Shown here: positions 18,384 to 25,968 of the stretch, piece after piece
Position numbering within the stretch: position 1 is the stretch's first letter
Layout: each line of letters starts with the position of its first letter
Assembly: GCF_028747985.1 (NCBI RefSeq)
Contig: NZ_CP118108.1
Coordinates: 2,299,501-2,363,500 of the forward strand
Direction of reading: 5' to 3'
DNA from: Paenibacillus urinalis
GTDB taxonomy: Bacteria; Bacillota; Bacilli; Paenibacillales; Paenibacillaceae
DNA: 64,000 nucleotides
Position numbers and translations under genes: made by a program
The notes under the pieces: model-generated
What the model was told of the DNA's origin: nothing
Seen by the model: only the letters and a program-made list of their open reading frames with translations
The model's database searches: none

Positions 18384-18848
18384 ATGCTGGAAGCAGAGAA
18401 AGAGCTGCTCATCAGTCAGCAATCCTCCAACCTGTGGACGAGAAGGAGAAGAGAGCTGGCTGCCTGGATCGAGCGTTCCAAACCGATAACCGCAGGCAAA
18501 GCGCTGTGTGATTTTAATGGAGTGTCCGTAGATGCTGCAATATACCCGGCTTTAATGGCACTTCAAGAAGCTTCCATCCCAACTGAATTTTCGTGTGCAG
18601 GAGTCAGTATATTGGATGAGGCGGATGATCACTCCTTATATGCTTATGTTACCATGCTGGATGGTCCGGTTACCGAATATTTTGTGCAGTATGCCATGGA
18701 ACGGATGGGAAATCGGCTTCTGGTTACGTATGAACCAGGCAGAGGCAGGTACGATGTTTCTTCCTTTTATATAGGACATAATCGGTCGTTTTGTTACCTG
18801 CTTGCCGCTGTTGCGCGAAATTTTAAACAAACTTCTTACTATAAATAA
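18384..18848 (+). CDS. Conserved-looking protein of unknown function after zagA
   Basis: I do not recognise this 154-residue soluble protein. Visible segments are a charged N-terminus (TRRRRELAAWIERS), a central FNGVSVDAAIYPAL, a PTEFSCAGV motif with one Cys, and DDHSLYAYVTM. It has no signal peptide or membrane helix. ATG 18384 is chosen because GGTGG lies about 10 bases upstream; ATG 18360 has no ribosome binding site. It follows zagA by about 120 bases on the same strand with only a small hairpin (18298-18318, no T run) between, so read-through and zinc co-regulation are possible but unproven. Confidence 0.6.
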   Translation: MLEAEKELLISQQSSNLWTRRRRELAAWIERSKPITAGKALCDFNGVSVDAAIYPALMALQEASIPTEFSCAGVSILDEADDHSLYAYVTMLDGPVTEYFVQYAMERMGNRLLVTYEPGRGRYDVSSFYIGHNRSFCYLLAAVARNFKQTSYYK

Positions 18849-18877
18849 CGTTTATAGCAGTGAGGTGAGTATAAGAC

Positions 18878-19510
18878 GTGAAACGTAATCAATGGATTGC
18901 ATTGCTCATGAGCAGTATTTTGTGGATAGGAGGGTGTGCTAAGGATTCGAGTGCAGTTACGCTTGAGTATTCTGATTCGGAGGCTTATTCCCAAACATTT
19001 GATGACCTGAGATTGGGAACAGCCCGATTTTATGACCTGACAATCCCAGAAGAGCTTGAGGGTCAACTGCTGAGAATCAGCCTATGGACAGATGTTTATC
19101 TAGATGGGGAGCTGCATGACAAAATATTGGGGCTTGCTTCTGAGTTTGACCCTGATATGTTATCAGGAACCAAATGGGGATTCCTGATCTTGGATAAGGG
19201 TCAGCAGCATAAATACGGCAAGCTGTACGCCGGAAGTGGAAGTACCAGTCTTACGGAATTACCCTCCATCCAAATGAATGAAGACGCTCCTTTTTCAGTG
19301 GCTTGGGACGATGGCTTCACTGATGAGGAGCGCGTTGAGCTACAGTTGGGTGAACCTCAAATATTAGGTGTCCTGCGCATGAACACCAAGGACAGGATAA
19401 ACACTTTTAGTCCTAAAGACGAGACAGCACTGCAGGACGAGATTGCATTCAATGATACGGTATATGTCATGTATACAATGCTGGAACAGACGAGCAATGG
19501 AGAATATTAG
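18878..19510 (+). CDS. Putative lipoprotein of unknown function
   Basis: The protein has 210 residues with a short signal peptide and lipobox IGGC (Cys20), followed by a mostly beta extracellular domain rich in acidic residues (TDVYLDGELHDKIL, FSVAWDDGF). No family was recognised. The start is GTG 18878 with GTGAGGTGAG upstream. It lies 29 bases after the previous gene and is probably co-transcribed. Confidence 0.65.
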   Translation: MKRNQWIALLMSSILWIGGCAKDSSAVTLEYSDSEAYSQTFDDLRLGTARFYDLTIPEELEGQLLRISLWTDVYLDGELHDKILGLASEFDPDMLSGTKWGFLILDKGQQHKYGKLYAGSGSTSLTELPSIQMNEDAPFSVAWDDGFTDEERVELQLGEPQILGVLRMNTKDRINTFSPKDETALQDEIAFNDTVYVMYTMLEQTSNGEY

Positions 19511-19549
19511 AACTGAACGCAGGCAAGGATTACAGTAAGCTATAAATTA

Positions 19550-19610
19550 GGGAAAAATAAAGAGCCGGTTTGCTGGGTCATCATCTAATGACTCAGCTAC
19601 ACCGGCTCTT
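19550..19610 (-). terminator. Terminator of the P450 gene
   Basis: Outer stem AAGAGCCGGT/ACCGGCTCTT (19560-19569 with 19601-19610) encloses an inner GCTGGGTCAT/ATGACTCAGC stem. On the minus strand it is followed by TTTATTTTT. Confidence 0.75.
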
Positions 19611-19644
19611 CTGCTGTGTTGCGATAAGGATAACGCAGTAATTT

Positions 19645-20889
19645 CTATACCTTTACATACAAGGATTCAAGTCCTCTGAGCAGCACATTATCCCGCCACA
19701 CAGGAGATCTTCCACCCATTGTCATATGAGGAAAACGGCGAGTAAGCACTTCGAAAGCAATAGCGGCTTCCATTCTAGCAAGCGGTGCACCAAGGCAGAA
19801 ATGAGCACCACTTGCAAAGGAGAAATGCCGGTTTTTACTGCGTGTAATATCAAATACATCCGGGTCATGAAAATAATCTGGATCCCGGTTGGCGGCGCCC
19901 AGGTTAACGAGAATCTCGGCCTTTTGCGGGATCAGCTTACCTCCATATTCTACATCTACAGAAGCGACTCGATTGGTGAATTGCACAGGAGACTCATATC
20001 TTAGCATTTCTTCAACAGCTGAGGTTGTGAGCTCCGGGTTAGCAGCGAGCATTTCATAGGATTCAGGATGCTCCAGCAATGTCTTTGTTCCATTACCGAT
20101 CAGGTTCACCGTCGTCTCATGACCGGCAACCAAGAGCAGGATACAATTATTGATAAGCTCTTCGTCACTGAGTTTGTGCTCTTCCTGCTGCACATGAATT
20201 AATTGGCTGATGATATCATCCTGAGGGGATTTTCTCCGTGCTTGTACGAATTGTTTAAAATAATCTCTGATCTCGGCTGAGGAGCGATCTGCTTCTTCAA
20301 AAAAATTATCATCCATCAGCGACACATCAAGCAGCTTGGCAAGCGTGTTCGACCATTTTTTGAAAAACTCCCGATCTTCCTCCGGTACACCCAGCATATC
20401 CGCAATAACAACGACAGGGAGCGGGAAGGCAAAGGTCTGCATAAAGTTAGAATCCGGGTTCAATTCCAATTGATCAGCCAAGGATTCTGCAATGGAATAA
20501 ATCTTCGGCCTGCTCTGCTCGAGCGTCTTTGGAGTAAACGCATAGGCAACATGACTGCGAAGCCGGGTATGCTCAGGCGGATCTCGAAACAGCATCCAGT
20601 CCTTCACAAGGGATTGAATATTCTGATAGCGGGGAGATGGTAATTCTTTCCGTTCCTGCTCTGTCAAGAGACGCTCTCGTTCACGTATCATGAGAGGACT
20701 CTTAAGGATGGACTGCACATGCTCATATTTGGAAACGATCCACATCCACCGATCCTCCAAATAGACGACCGGATGCTCGCTGCGCAAGCGTTGATAGAAT
20801 GGATACGGATTGCTATGTAGTTCCGGCTGGAAACCGCTGAAGAAATGAGCAATTTCCTGGGCTGTAAGCTGCGATTCAAGATGATGCAT
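19645..20889 (-). CDS. Cytochrome P450, CYP107-like
   Basis: This soluble bacterial P450 monooxygenase has 414 residues, the normal length. All hallmarks are present: I-helix oxygen-binding AGHETT (about 257), the ExxR motif EEMLR (about 293) and heme-ligand loop FASGAHFCLGAPLAR with the thiolate Cys near 365. It resembles the CYP107/PksS-type enzymes of Bacillales that hydroxylate fatty acids, steroids or polyketides; the substrate is unknown. No ferredoxin or reductase gene is adjacent. ATG 20889 is chosen because TGGAGG lies 10 bases upstream. It follows a DedA-family gene by 49 bases and is likely in one transcript with it. Confidence 0.92.
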   Translation of the reverse strand: MHHLESQLTAQEIAHFFSGFQPELHSNPYPFYQRLRSEHPVVYLEDRWMWIVSKYEHVQSILKSPLMIRERERLLTEQERKELPSPRYQNIQSLVKDWMLFRDPPEHTRLRSHVAYAFTPKTLEQSRPKIYSIAESLADQLELNPDSNFMQTFAFPLPVVVIADMLGVPEEDREFFKKWSNTLAKLLDVSLMDDNFFEEADRSSAEIRDYFKQFVQARRKSPQDDIISQLIHVQQEEHKLSDEELINNCILLLVAGHETTVNLIGNGTKTLLEHPESYEMLAANPELTTSAVEEMLRYESPVQFTNRVASVDVEYGGKLIPQKAEILVNLGAANRDPDYFHDPDVFDITRSKNRHFSFASGAHFCLGAPLARMEAAIAFEVLTRRFPHMTMGGRSPVWRDNVLLRGLESLYVKV

Positions 20890-20938
20890 GGTTAAGTGCC
20901 TCCATTTTCGTAGGATTAGGATCATAAGCCTTACCAAT

Positions 20939-21568
20939 TCAAATCTTCATCGACTTTTCCTTGTTCTCTGGATTTTGCTTGCTGCGGAAGTACAGGTACA
21001 GCACATAAAGGACGAGCAGAGTAACTAATGCAATCAGTATCAGTATGCCGTACTGGTTAATGAGCGCACCGATCTCAAGAATATGATCTCCAAGCGTTCT
21101 GCCTATCAAATAATAAACTAGAGTCCATAGAAAGGCAGATGGATAGGCGAAGGCCGCAAAATTGCGGTACGACATGGAGTTCATACCCACGACATACATC
21201 GTAACATGCCTTAATATGGGCAGACATAGACTGAGGCTGATAGCGAAGCCACCATATTTGGCAACCCATTTTTCAGAAATCGCGAAAAAACGCTCTGTCT
21301 TCTCCGTTCTTCTTAAGCTTTTAAAGATACTGGTTTGTGTTAAGTGCCGTCCGACGATATAACCCACAGTCATGGCCGAACAGATTCCCAGGGCTGTCGC
21401 CAAAAAAGCAGGCACCTCGATCAGAACTCCTGAAGCGCCAAGCATACCTGCTGTCATGACGACGACTTCGTTGGGAATCGGAAGACCAATCAAGCCAAGA
21501 CACAATACGAGGAATAAGGCAAAGTATCCAATGCTTCCTATGAGGTCTAATAAAATTTCATAGCCCAT
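20939..21568 (-). CDS. DedA family membrane protein (second paralogue)
   Basis: The protein has 209 residues with four to five membrane helices. It carries GLIGLPIPNEVVVMTAG in place of the acidic motif of the first paralogue, and SLCLPILRHVTMYVVGMN as the arginine motif. The tail KQNPENKEKSMKI is polar. It is diverged from the copy at 11667-12281, so a different lipid substrate is possible. It is probably the first gene of an operon with the P450. Confidence 0.85.
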   Translation of the reverse strand: MGYEILLDLIGSIGYFALFLVLCLGLIGLPIPNEVVVMTAGMLGASGVLIEVPAFLATALGICSAMTVGYIVGRHLTQTSIFKSLRRTEKTERFFAISEKWVAKYGGFAISLSLCLPILRHVTMYVVGMNSMSYRNFAAFAYPSAFLWTLVYYLIGRTLGDHILEIGALINQYGILILIALVTLLVLYVLYLYFRSKQNPENKEKSMKI

Positions 21569-21620
21569 TTGATATAAACATCCTATCTTGTTCCAAATTG
21601 TAAAACAAAGGGTAAATTCA

Positions 21621-22202
21621 TTATATTATACGGGCCTTAATGATCTCCATACCGCCTGAATTAAGTGATTCGGGCTGCTTCGTATAGGCAGCAAGGCTTC
21701 CCCGGAACAGCTCTTGCAGCATATCTGCATCTTCAAAATCTGAAGGCTTTACAAAGTGAGGCGGCTTCCGAACAGGAGAAACACCCGCCTGGCTGAGCAC
21801 ATAGGATACGAATTGAGAGCAAAAATACGCATTCTCCCTATGGAGCTCAATCTGCAGCATCACTCCGATTAATCCTAATAGATGATATTTGTAAGTATGC
21901 TGCTTGTTCATCATTTCCTTAACCAGGTGGTGCATGGTTTCATATTGTTCAGCTGTAACTTTCAGTCTAAATACCGCGCACTCAGAGGTGTGAAAGAAGG
22001 GCGAGCGATAATCCTCGCGGACGAGTCCGGCATTGAATGGATTGGCTGCGTTCTTGCGGCCAAAGCTGTATACTTCGTTCAGTTCAGCATCAAAAGCAAT
22101 CGACGCATGGTTCAGCGGTGCTTTCGTATAATATTTAATCATTTTAGAAAAATACGTACCTGAAGAAGTCAGAACGATATAAATGTAACTATTCGCTGAC
22201 AT
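21621..22202 (-). CDS. Papain-like (NlpC/P60, YiiX/YaeF-type) protein
   Basis: The protein has 193 residues. The arrangement of a His early in LNHASIAF (His32) and a Cys later in YFCSQFVSYVL (Cys128) is the order seen in circularly permuted NlpC/P60 domains of the YiiX/YaeF group. These act as thiol hydrolases on amide or ester bonds, often of lipids or wall peptides. No signal peptide is visible. ATG 22202 is chosen because GGAGGGG lies 8 bases upstream. The gene is separate from its neighbours. Confidence 0.65.
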   Translation of the reverse strand: MSANSYIYIVLTSSGTYFSKMIKYYTKAPLNHASIAFDAELNEVYSFGRKNAANPFNAGLVREDYRSPFFHTSECAVFRLKVTAEQYETMHHLVKEMMNKQHTYKYHLLGLIGVMLQIELHRENAYFCSQFVSYVLSQAGVSPVRKPPHFVKPSDFEDADMLQELFRGSLAAYTKQPESLNSGGMEIIKARII

Positions 22203-22306
22203 GTAACTTTTCCCCTCCAACAAATCGATAAACCCATTCTAGCTTGTTAGCAAGCAGTTATAAACGTACTGGGGTATTGTTTTGCATCTTGACTATAGTC
22301 TATATG

Positions 22307-22330
22307 AATCCTAGTCTTAAGACTAGGATT
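22307..22330. repeat. 24-bp perfect palindrome
   Basis: The half-site AATCCTAGTCTT is followed immediately by its reverse complement with no loop. A shorter palindrome GACTATAGTC lies just left at 22291-22300. It sits 70 bases before a small plus-strand ORF and about 105 bases upstream of the minus-strand papain-like gene, so it is more likely an operator than a terminator (no T run). Confidence 0.6.
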
Positions 22331-22399
22331 ATTACAATATTGTCTTATTAACATGAATTTCAAGAAGTATGTGAATATGGGGGCAGTATCCATATTGTG

Positions 22400-22513
22400 A
22401 TGTGTGCGGAGTGTATCTCTATGTATACGGTCATGGAAGGGATCCTATGCGTTAGAAGAGGTGAAATTCAGGCTAAGCGAATACTGGAAAATAGAGACAA
22501 AATCCTAATATAA
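22400..22513 (+). CDS. Candidate 37-residue CxxC microprotein
   Basis: The frame starts MCAECISMY and ends RILENRDKILI. The CAEC pair at residues 2-5 could bind metal or be redox active; the rest predicts as an amphipathic charged helix (RRGEIQAKRILENRDK). Its stop is followed after one base by a terminator with a T run on the same strand, which supports real transcription. No good ribosome binding site is seen; the ATG overlaps the TGA of a 15-codon frame starting at 22353. It occupies part of the 380-base gap between 22203 and 22582. Confidence 0.4.
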   Translation: MCAECISMYTVMEGILCVRRGEIQAKRILENRDKILI

Positions 22514-22514
22514 C

Positions 22515-22557
22515 AAAGAGGATAGCGCTCCCGGTTCTAGGAAGACTATCCTCTTTT
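22515..22557. terminator. Terminator between small ORF and ABC importer operon
   Basis: The stem AAAGAGGATAG/CTATCCTCTTT is followed by TTTTT on the plus strand, and by TTTGTTATATT on the minus strand, so it probably serves both sides. Confidence 0.85.
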
Positions 22558-22582
22558 TACTGAAGGCTATACTGGACAGAGC

Positions 22583-24406
22583 TTACTGTTTACTCGCCTG
22601 ATAGCTGGCAAGGAATTCTTTAACCTTAGCCGAATCAGCTACTAGCTCATTTCCAGTCTTCACAAGCGGACTTACCGTTGACGAAGCTTTGATTTTGTTT
22701 CCATTATAGAAGGCAAGAATCTCATCTTGATTAATGGAGTAAAGTACGGATTTTCTCAAATCTTCACTCTCCGCTACATCTCGTCCCTTTGTATTAAACA
22801 AGAGGTAACTTACTCCGTTGCTTTCCATCGTTTGAAGCTTGAGCTTGCTGTCTTGTTCTACCAGATCATATTTCGTTTCTGGAACACCATAATACATATG
22901 GATCTCACCACTGCGAAGAGCAGAGAGAGCACTGTCAGCGTCTTTAATGAACTTCACGATCACCGTTGAAATTTTAGGCTCATGCTCAGTTCCGGTCATA
23001 TAGCCCGGGTTTTTGTAGAATACAGCTTCGTAGTCATTCTTGTAGGACAGAATGTAAGGACCACTCGCATATAGCGTATTCTTGTACTTGTCGCCTTCGG
23101 TTACTGTGTTTTGATCACCATAAGGAATATCCTTGTTAACGTCGAAGCTTGCTACATCATAAGTGTTGATGCTCTTCACTTGCTTCTCGGACACGATTCC
23201 TGCGGATTGGTGAGCCAGATAGTTAAGAACCTGAGGGAAAGGCTCTGTAGTCGTCAGCTTCACAACTTGATACTTGCCTGCTTTGTTATCTGCCAGTGTT
23301 TTGTCAGCGACAAGCTCTGTAATTTGTCCGTCAAGGCCAGTCTCAAGTGCTTGCTTCACGCTGTCTCCGCTGCCTGCTTGTTGTACACCTTCAAGTGCAG
23401 CCAGATCGGTCACGATCTCAACATCTTGAATGTGCTCATGCAGAGAGTAGGTGCGGTGATCCGGAACGGAGTTAGGATCCTTAGCACGATTCAGAGAGAA
23501 TACAACATCCTCTGCTCCGACGCGCTCTCCCGAATCTGCAGCTTGCTTATCCGTAATTTTGGCAAAATGGATATCGTCACGCAGTACAAAATAGTATTCT
23601 GAATTTCCTTCAGCAATGACATTGTTTAAGGACAATGAGTCTTCTGAAGTAATTTGGTCATCATCTGTCAGATTGACAAGACGAACATACATATTGGTAT
23701 TCAATGCGTTGATTGAACCGTCATTCCCCTTAATTGGATCCAGTGAAGTCAGAGTGGAGATGGATTGTGTAAGGAGCAGCGGGTCTGTGTCACGCTTGCT
23801 GGTATCATTGAAGTCAATGGATTCCCATACCTGAGAACGGGATTTGGACAGTCGGACGGTATCTGCATTCAGTACGTCTTGGTTAATACCTTGGCTCTTC
23901 AGAGAGATGTAGAGCGGTGCGATATAAGCTTTGTCGAAGACCAGATAATCTTCAAGAGCTTTGTATGTCGCCTGATATTCATCAGGTGCTTGTGTACTTG
24001 CTTCATCAATTAATTTGTCAACTTCGGGATCTGCCATGATGCTGTAATCTCCGCCGCTCTTGAACAAAGAGCGGACAGCATAATCCGGATTCCCTGTGAC
24101 CGTAGTCCAGCTGGAGAGGGCTACATCATAATTGCCTGCATCCTGCTGAGCTTTGAAGCTGCCGTAGTCCGGCTGCAGGTTCAGCTTGACGTCAAAGCCG
24201 TTCTTCACGAGCTGATCGCGAATAATATTGACATCGGATTCATTGGCACTGGTAGCAAGCAGCTCGATTTGAACTGCACCGGCTTCGGGCGTTTGTTCGT
24301 TAGCTGTAGGTTCATTTTGCTCCGCAACATCCGATTTCGTATTGACAGAGCATCCTGCTATAACCATAACGAGGGCAAGCAAGAGAGGTAGTAGACTTTT
24401 TTTCAT
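22583..24406 (-). CDS. ABC importer solute-binding lipoprotein (SBP_bac_5 family), apparently circularly permuted
   Basis: The protein has 607 residues with a lipoprotein signal (VIAGC, Cys19). The family fold (DppA/OppA/NikA) is clear but its parts are in the wrong order. Residues about 45-205 match the usual C-terminal third: strand VQIELLATS, helix IIRDQLVKNGFDVKL, DVALSSW, PEVDKLIDEAS, YIAPLYI. Residues about 212 to the end match the usual N-terminal two thirds: TLTSLDP, YYFVLRDDIHFAK, GAEDVVFSLNRAKDP, SGPYIL and DLRKSVLYSINQDEIL. The chain stops exactly where a normal protein would continue into the segment now at the N-terminus. It should bind peptides or metal complexes outside the membrane and deliver them to the two permeases directly upstream. 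Confidence 0.85.
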   Translation of the reverse strand: MKKSLLPLLLALVMVIAGCSVNTKSDVAEQNEPTANEQTPEAGAVQIELLATSANESDVNIIRDQLVKNGFDVKLNLQPDYGSFKAQQDAGNYDVALSSWTTVTGNPDYAVRSLFKSGGDYSIMADPEVDKLIDEASTQAPDEYQATYKALEDYLVFDKAYIAPLYISLKSQGINQDVLNADTVRLSKSRSQVWESIDFNDTSKRDTDPLLLTQSISTLTSLDPIKGNDGSINALNTNMYVRLVNLTDDDQITSEDSLSLNNVIAEGNSEYYFVLRDDIHFAKITDKQAADSGERVGAEDVVFSLNRAKDPNSVPDHRTYSLHEHIQDVEIVTDLAALEGVQQAGSGDSVKQALETGLDGQITELVADKTLADNKAGKYQVVKLTTTEPFPQVLNYLAHQSAGIVSEKQVKSINTYDVASFDVNKDIPYGDQNTVTEGDKYKNTLYASGPYILSYKNDYEAVFYKNPGYMTGTEHEPKISTVIVKFIKDADSALSALRSGEIHMYYGVPETKYDLVEQDSKLKLQTMESNGVSYLLFNTKGRDVAESEDLRKSVLYSINQDEILAFYNGNKIKASSTVSPLVKTGNELVADSAKVKEFLASYQASKQ

Positions 24407-24448
24407 GGGAAAGTTCCTCCTTATAATGTATGAATGAACATGATGGCT

Positions 24449-25954
24449 TTAATCAAGCTTGGGATCAAGGGCGTCTCGCAGTCCGTCTCCCAAGAAGTTG
24501 AACGACAAGACAAGCGCAACGATCGCTAGACCTGGGTAGATGGCGAGATAAGAGTGAGATTCAAGATAAGTACTGCCCACCTTCAGAATATTGCCCCATT
24601 CCGGAATGTGAGGCTCTACGCCTAATCCCAAATAACTCAGACTACTTGTTGCGATAACAGCTCCGCCGATCGTAAGTGTCGACTTGACAATCATAGGCGC
24701 AAGCGAGTTTGGTACAATGTGCTTGAAAATGATAGACAGGTTGCTTGAGCCAAAGGCTCGGGCAGCATCGACATACTCGAAATTCGATACCATGAGTACG
24801 TTAGCGCGCATCGTTCTTGCGTAGGTCGGTATCGAGCCAACACTGAGTGCAATGATCAAGTTCGTTGTATTTGCACCAAATGCAGCGATGATGGCGATGG
24901 CCAGCAATATACCGGGAATAGCGTACAGAACGTCCAGTAAACGCATAATTACATTGTCAGCACGTCGACCATAATAGCCTGCTAGTGCTCCAAGTATTCC
25001 GCCTATAATAACCGGAATTAAGGTGGACATGAAGCCTACGATGAGCGATATTCTTGCGCCGAATACGATACGGGAGAACAAGTCTCGACCGAAATGATCG
25101 GTTCCCAAGGGATAGCTCAGACTTGGTGTCTGCAAGATAGCGCTGTAATTGTTCTCGATAGCCATATCATAGTCAAATGTGAAATAGCTGCATACCGATA
25201 TGGCGAACATCAGAATGATGAAAAATAGACCCAGCATCGAAGTCGTATTTTGCGTAATTTTCCCCCACACGCGTTCCCACTTGCCGGAAGTTACCGTATA
25301 AGAGCTGCGTACTTTAATCAGCAGACTCACACCTAACAGTAAAGCAAACAGGTTGCCTGTAATGCTCGTGATGATCAGTGGAACTGCGATGTAAACCATC
25401 CATTTTGGTGCCTGATCATAGCTGACATATTTCGCTGTCAAGCCAAGGACGATGAGATCGAACAGAAGGACGACCGCAAGTACAAACATGGCAGGAAGAA
25501 ATGTGTCGGATACATAAGGCTTAAATAAATTCAACGCAGATAATACAATGACAAACAGCTGAGTAAGAAGTAGGTATACGGCGAGTGTATACTCGGCGGA
25601 CTTTTTCTTCTTGATCAAATGGAATGCGGAAGCGACGATAAAAATGTTGCCTGTCGCAACGGACAGCAGCTGCACATATCCCAGCGCTCTTGTAGAGCCG
25701 CGGATCTCGCCATGCTTCATCAGATCTGTCCTTATAAGAACAGTGATGATGATCTGCAGAATCGTAAACAGGCCATAGGCTGCAAAAGCCGTGAAGCCAA
25801 TAGTCTGCATACTGCCTGTGCCCCAATCGAAACTGTTAAATAGAAAGATCAGCGTAAGAGCAAGAGAGACAACCCATGTAAATTGAGATTGTACATATTC
25901 GGTAGATAGTTTAAGCTGTCCGGAACGAGAAGCCTGCTTTAATACCATGGACAT
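24449..25954 (-). CDS. ABC importer permease, DppC/OppC-like with large N-terminal membrane extension
   Basis: The protein has 501 residues against about 300 for the family. The C-terminal 270 residues are a standard DppC/OppC permease: YPLGTDHFGRDLFSRIVFGARISL entry, EAA-type loop EYVDAARAFGSSNLSIIFKHIVPNS, and SYLGLGVEPHIPEWGNIL. The first ~225 residues hold six or seven additional hydrophobic helices with no recognised domain. ATG 25954 is chosen because AGCAGGTG lies 6 bases upstream; that site overlaps the stop of the preceding gene. It is the second gene of the importer operon. Confidence 0.88.
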   Translation of the reverse strand: MSMVLKQASRSGQLKLSTEYVQSQFTWVVSLALTLIFLFNSFDWGTGSMQTIGFTAFAAYGLFTILQIIITVLIRTDLMKHGEIRGSTRALGYVQLLSVATGNIFIVASAFHLIKKKKSAEYTLAVYLLLTQLFVIVLSALNLFKPYVSDTFLPAMFVLAVVLLFDLIVLGLTAKYVSYDQAPKWMVYIAVPLIITSITGNLFALLLGVSLLIKVRSSYTVTSGKWERVWGKITQNTTSMLGLFFIILMFAISVCSYFTFDYDMAIENNYSAILQTPSLSYPLGTDHFGRDLFSRIVFGARISLIVGFMSTLIPVIIGGILGALAGYYGRRADNVIMRLLDVLYAIPGILLAIAIIAAFGANTTNLIIALSVGSIPTYARTMRANVLMVSNFEYVDAARAFGSSNLSIIFKHIVPNSLAPMIVKSTLTIGGAVIATSSLSYLGLGVEPHIPEWGNILKVGSTYLESHSYLAIYPGLAIVALVLSFNFLGDGLRDALDPKLD

Positions 25955-25968
25955 AAGAAGCACCTGCT

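Noticed and set aside
22353..22400. 15-codon frame overlapping the start of the CxxC ORF, as a uORF
   Set aside because: No ribosome binding site; kept only as context for the candidate small ORF.
22583..24406. Binding protein explained as a fusion of two separate binding domains
   Set aside because: The two parts are complementary, not overlapping: together they make exactly one SBP_bac_5 fold, so permutation is simpler than fusion.
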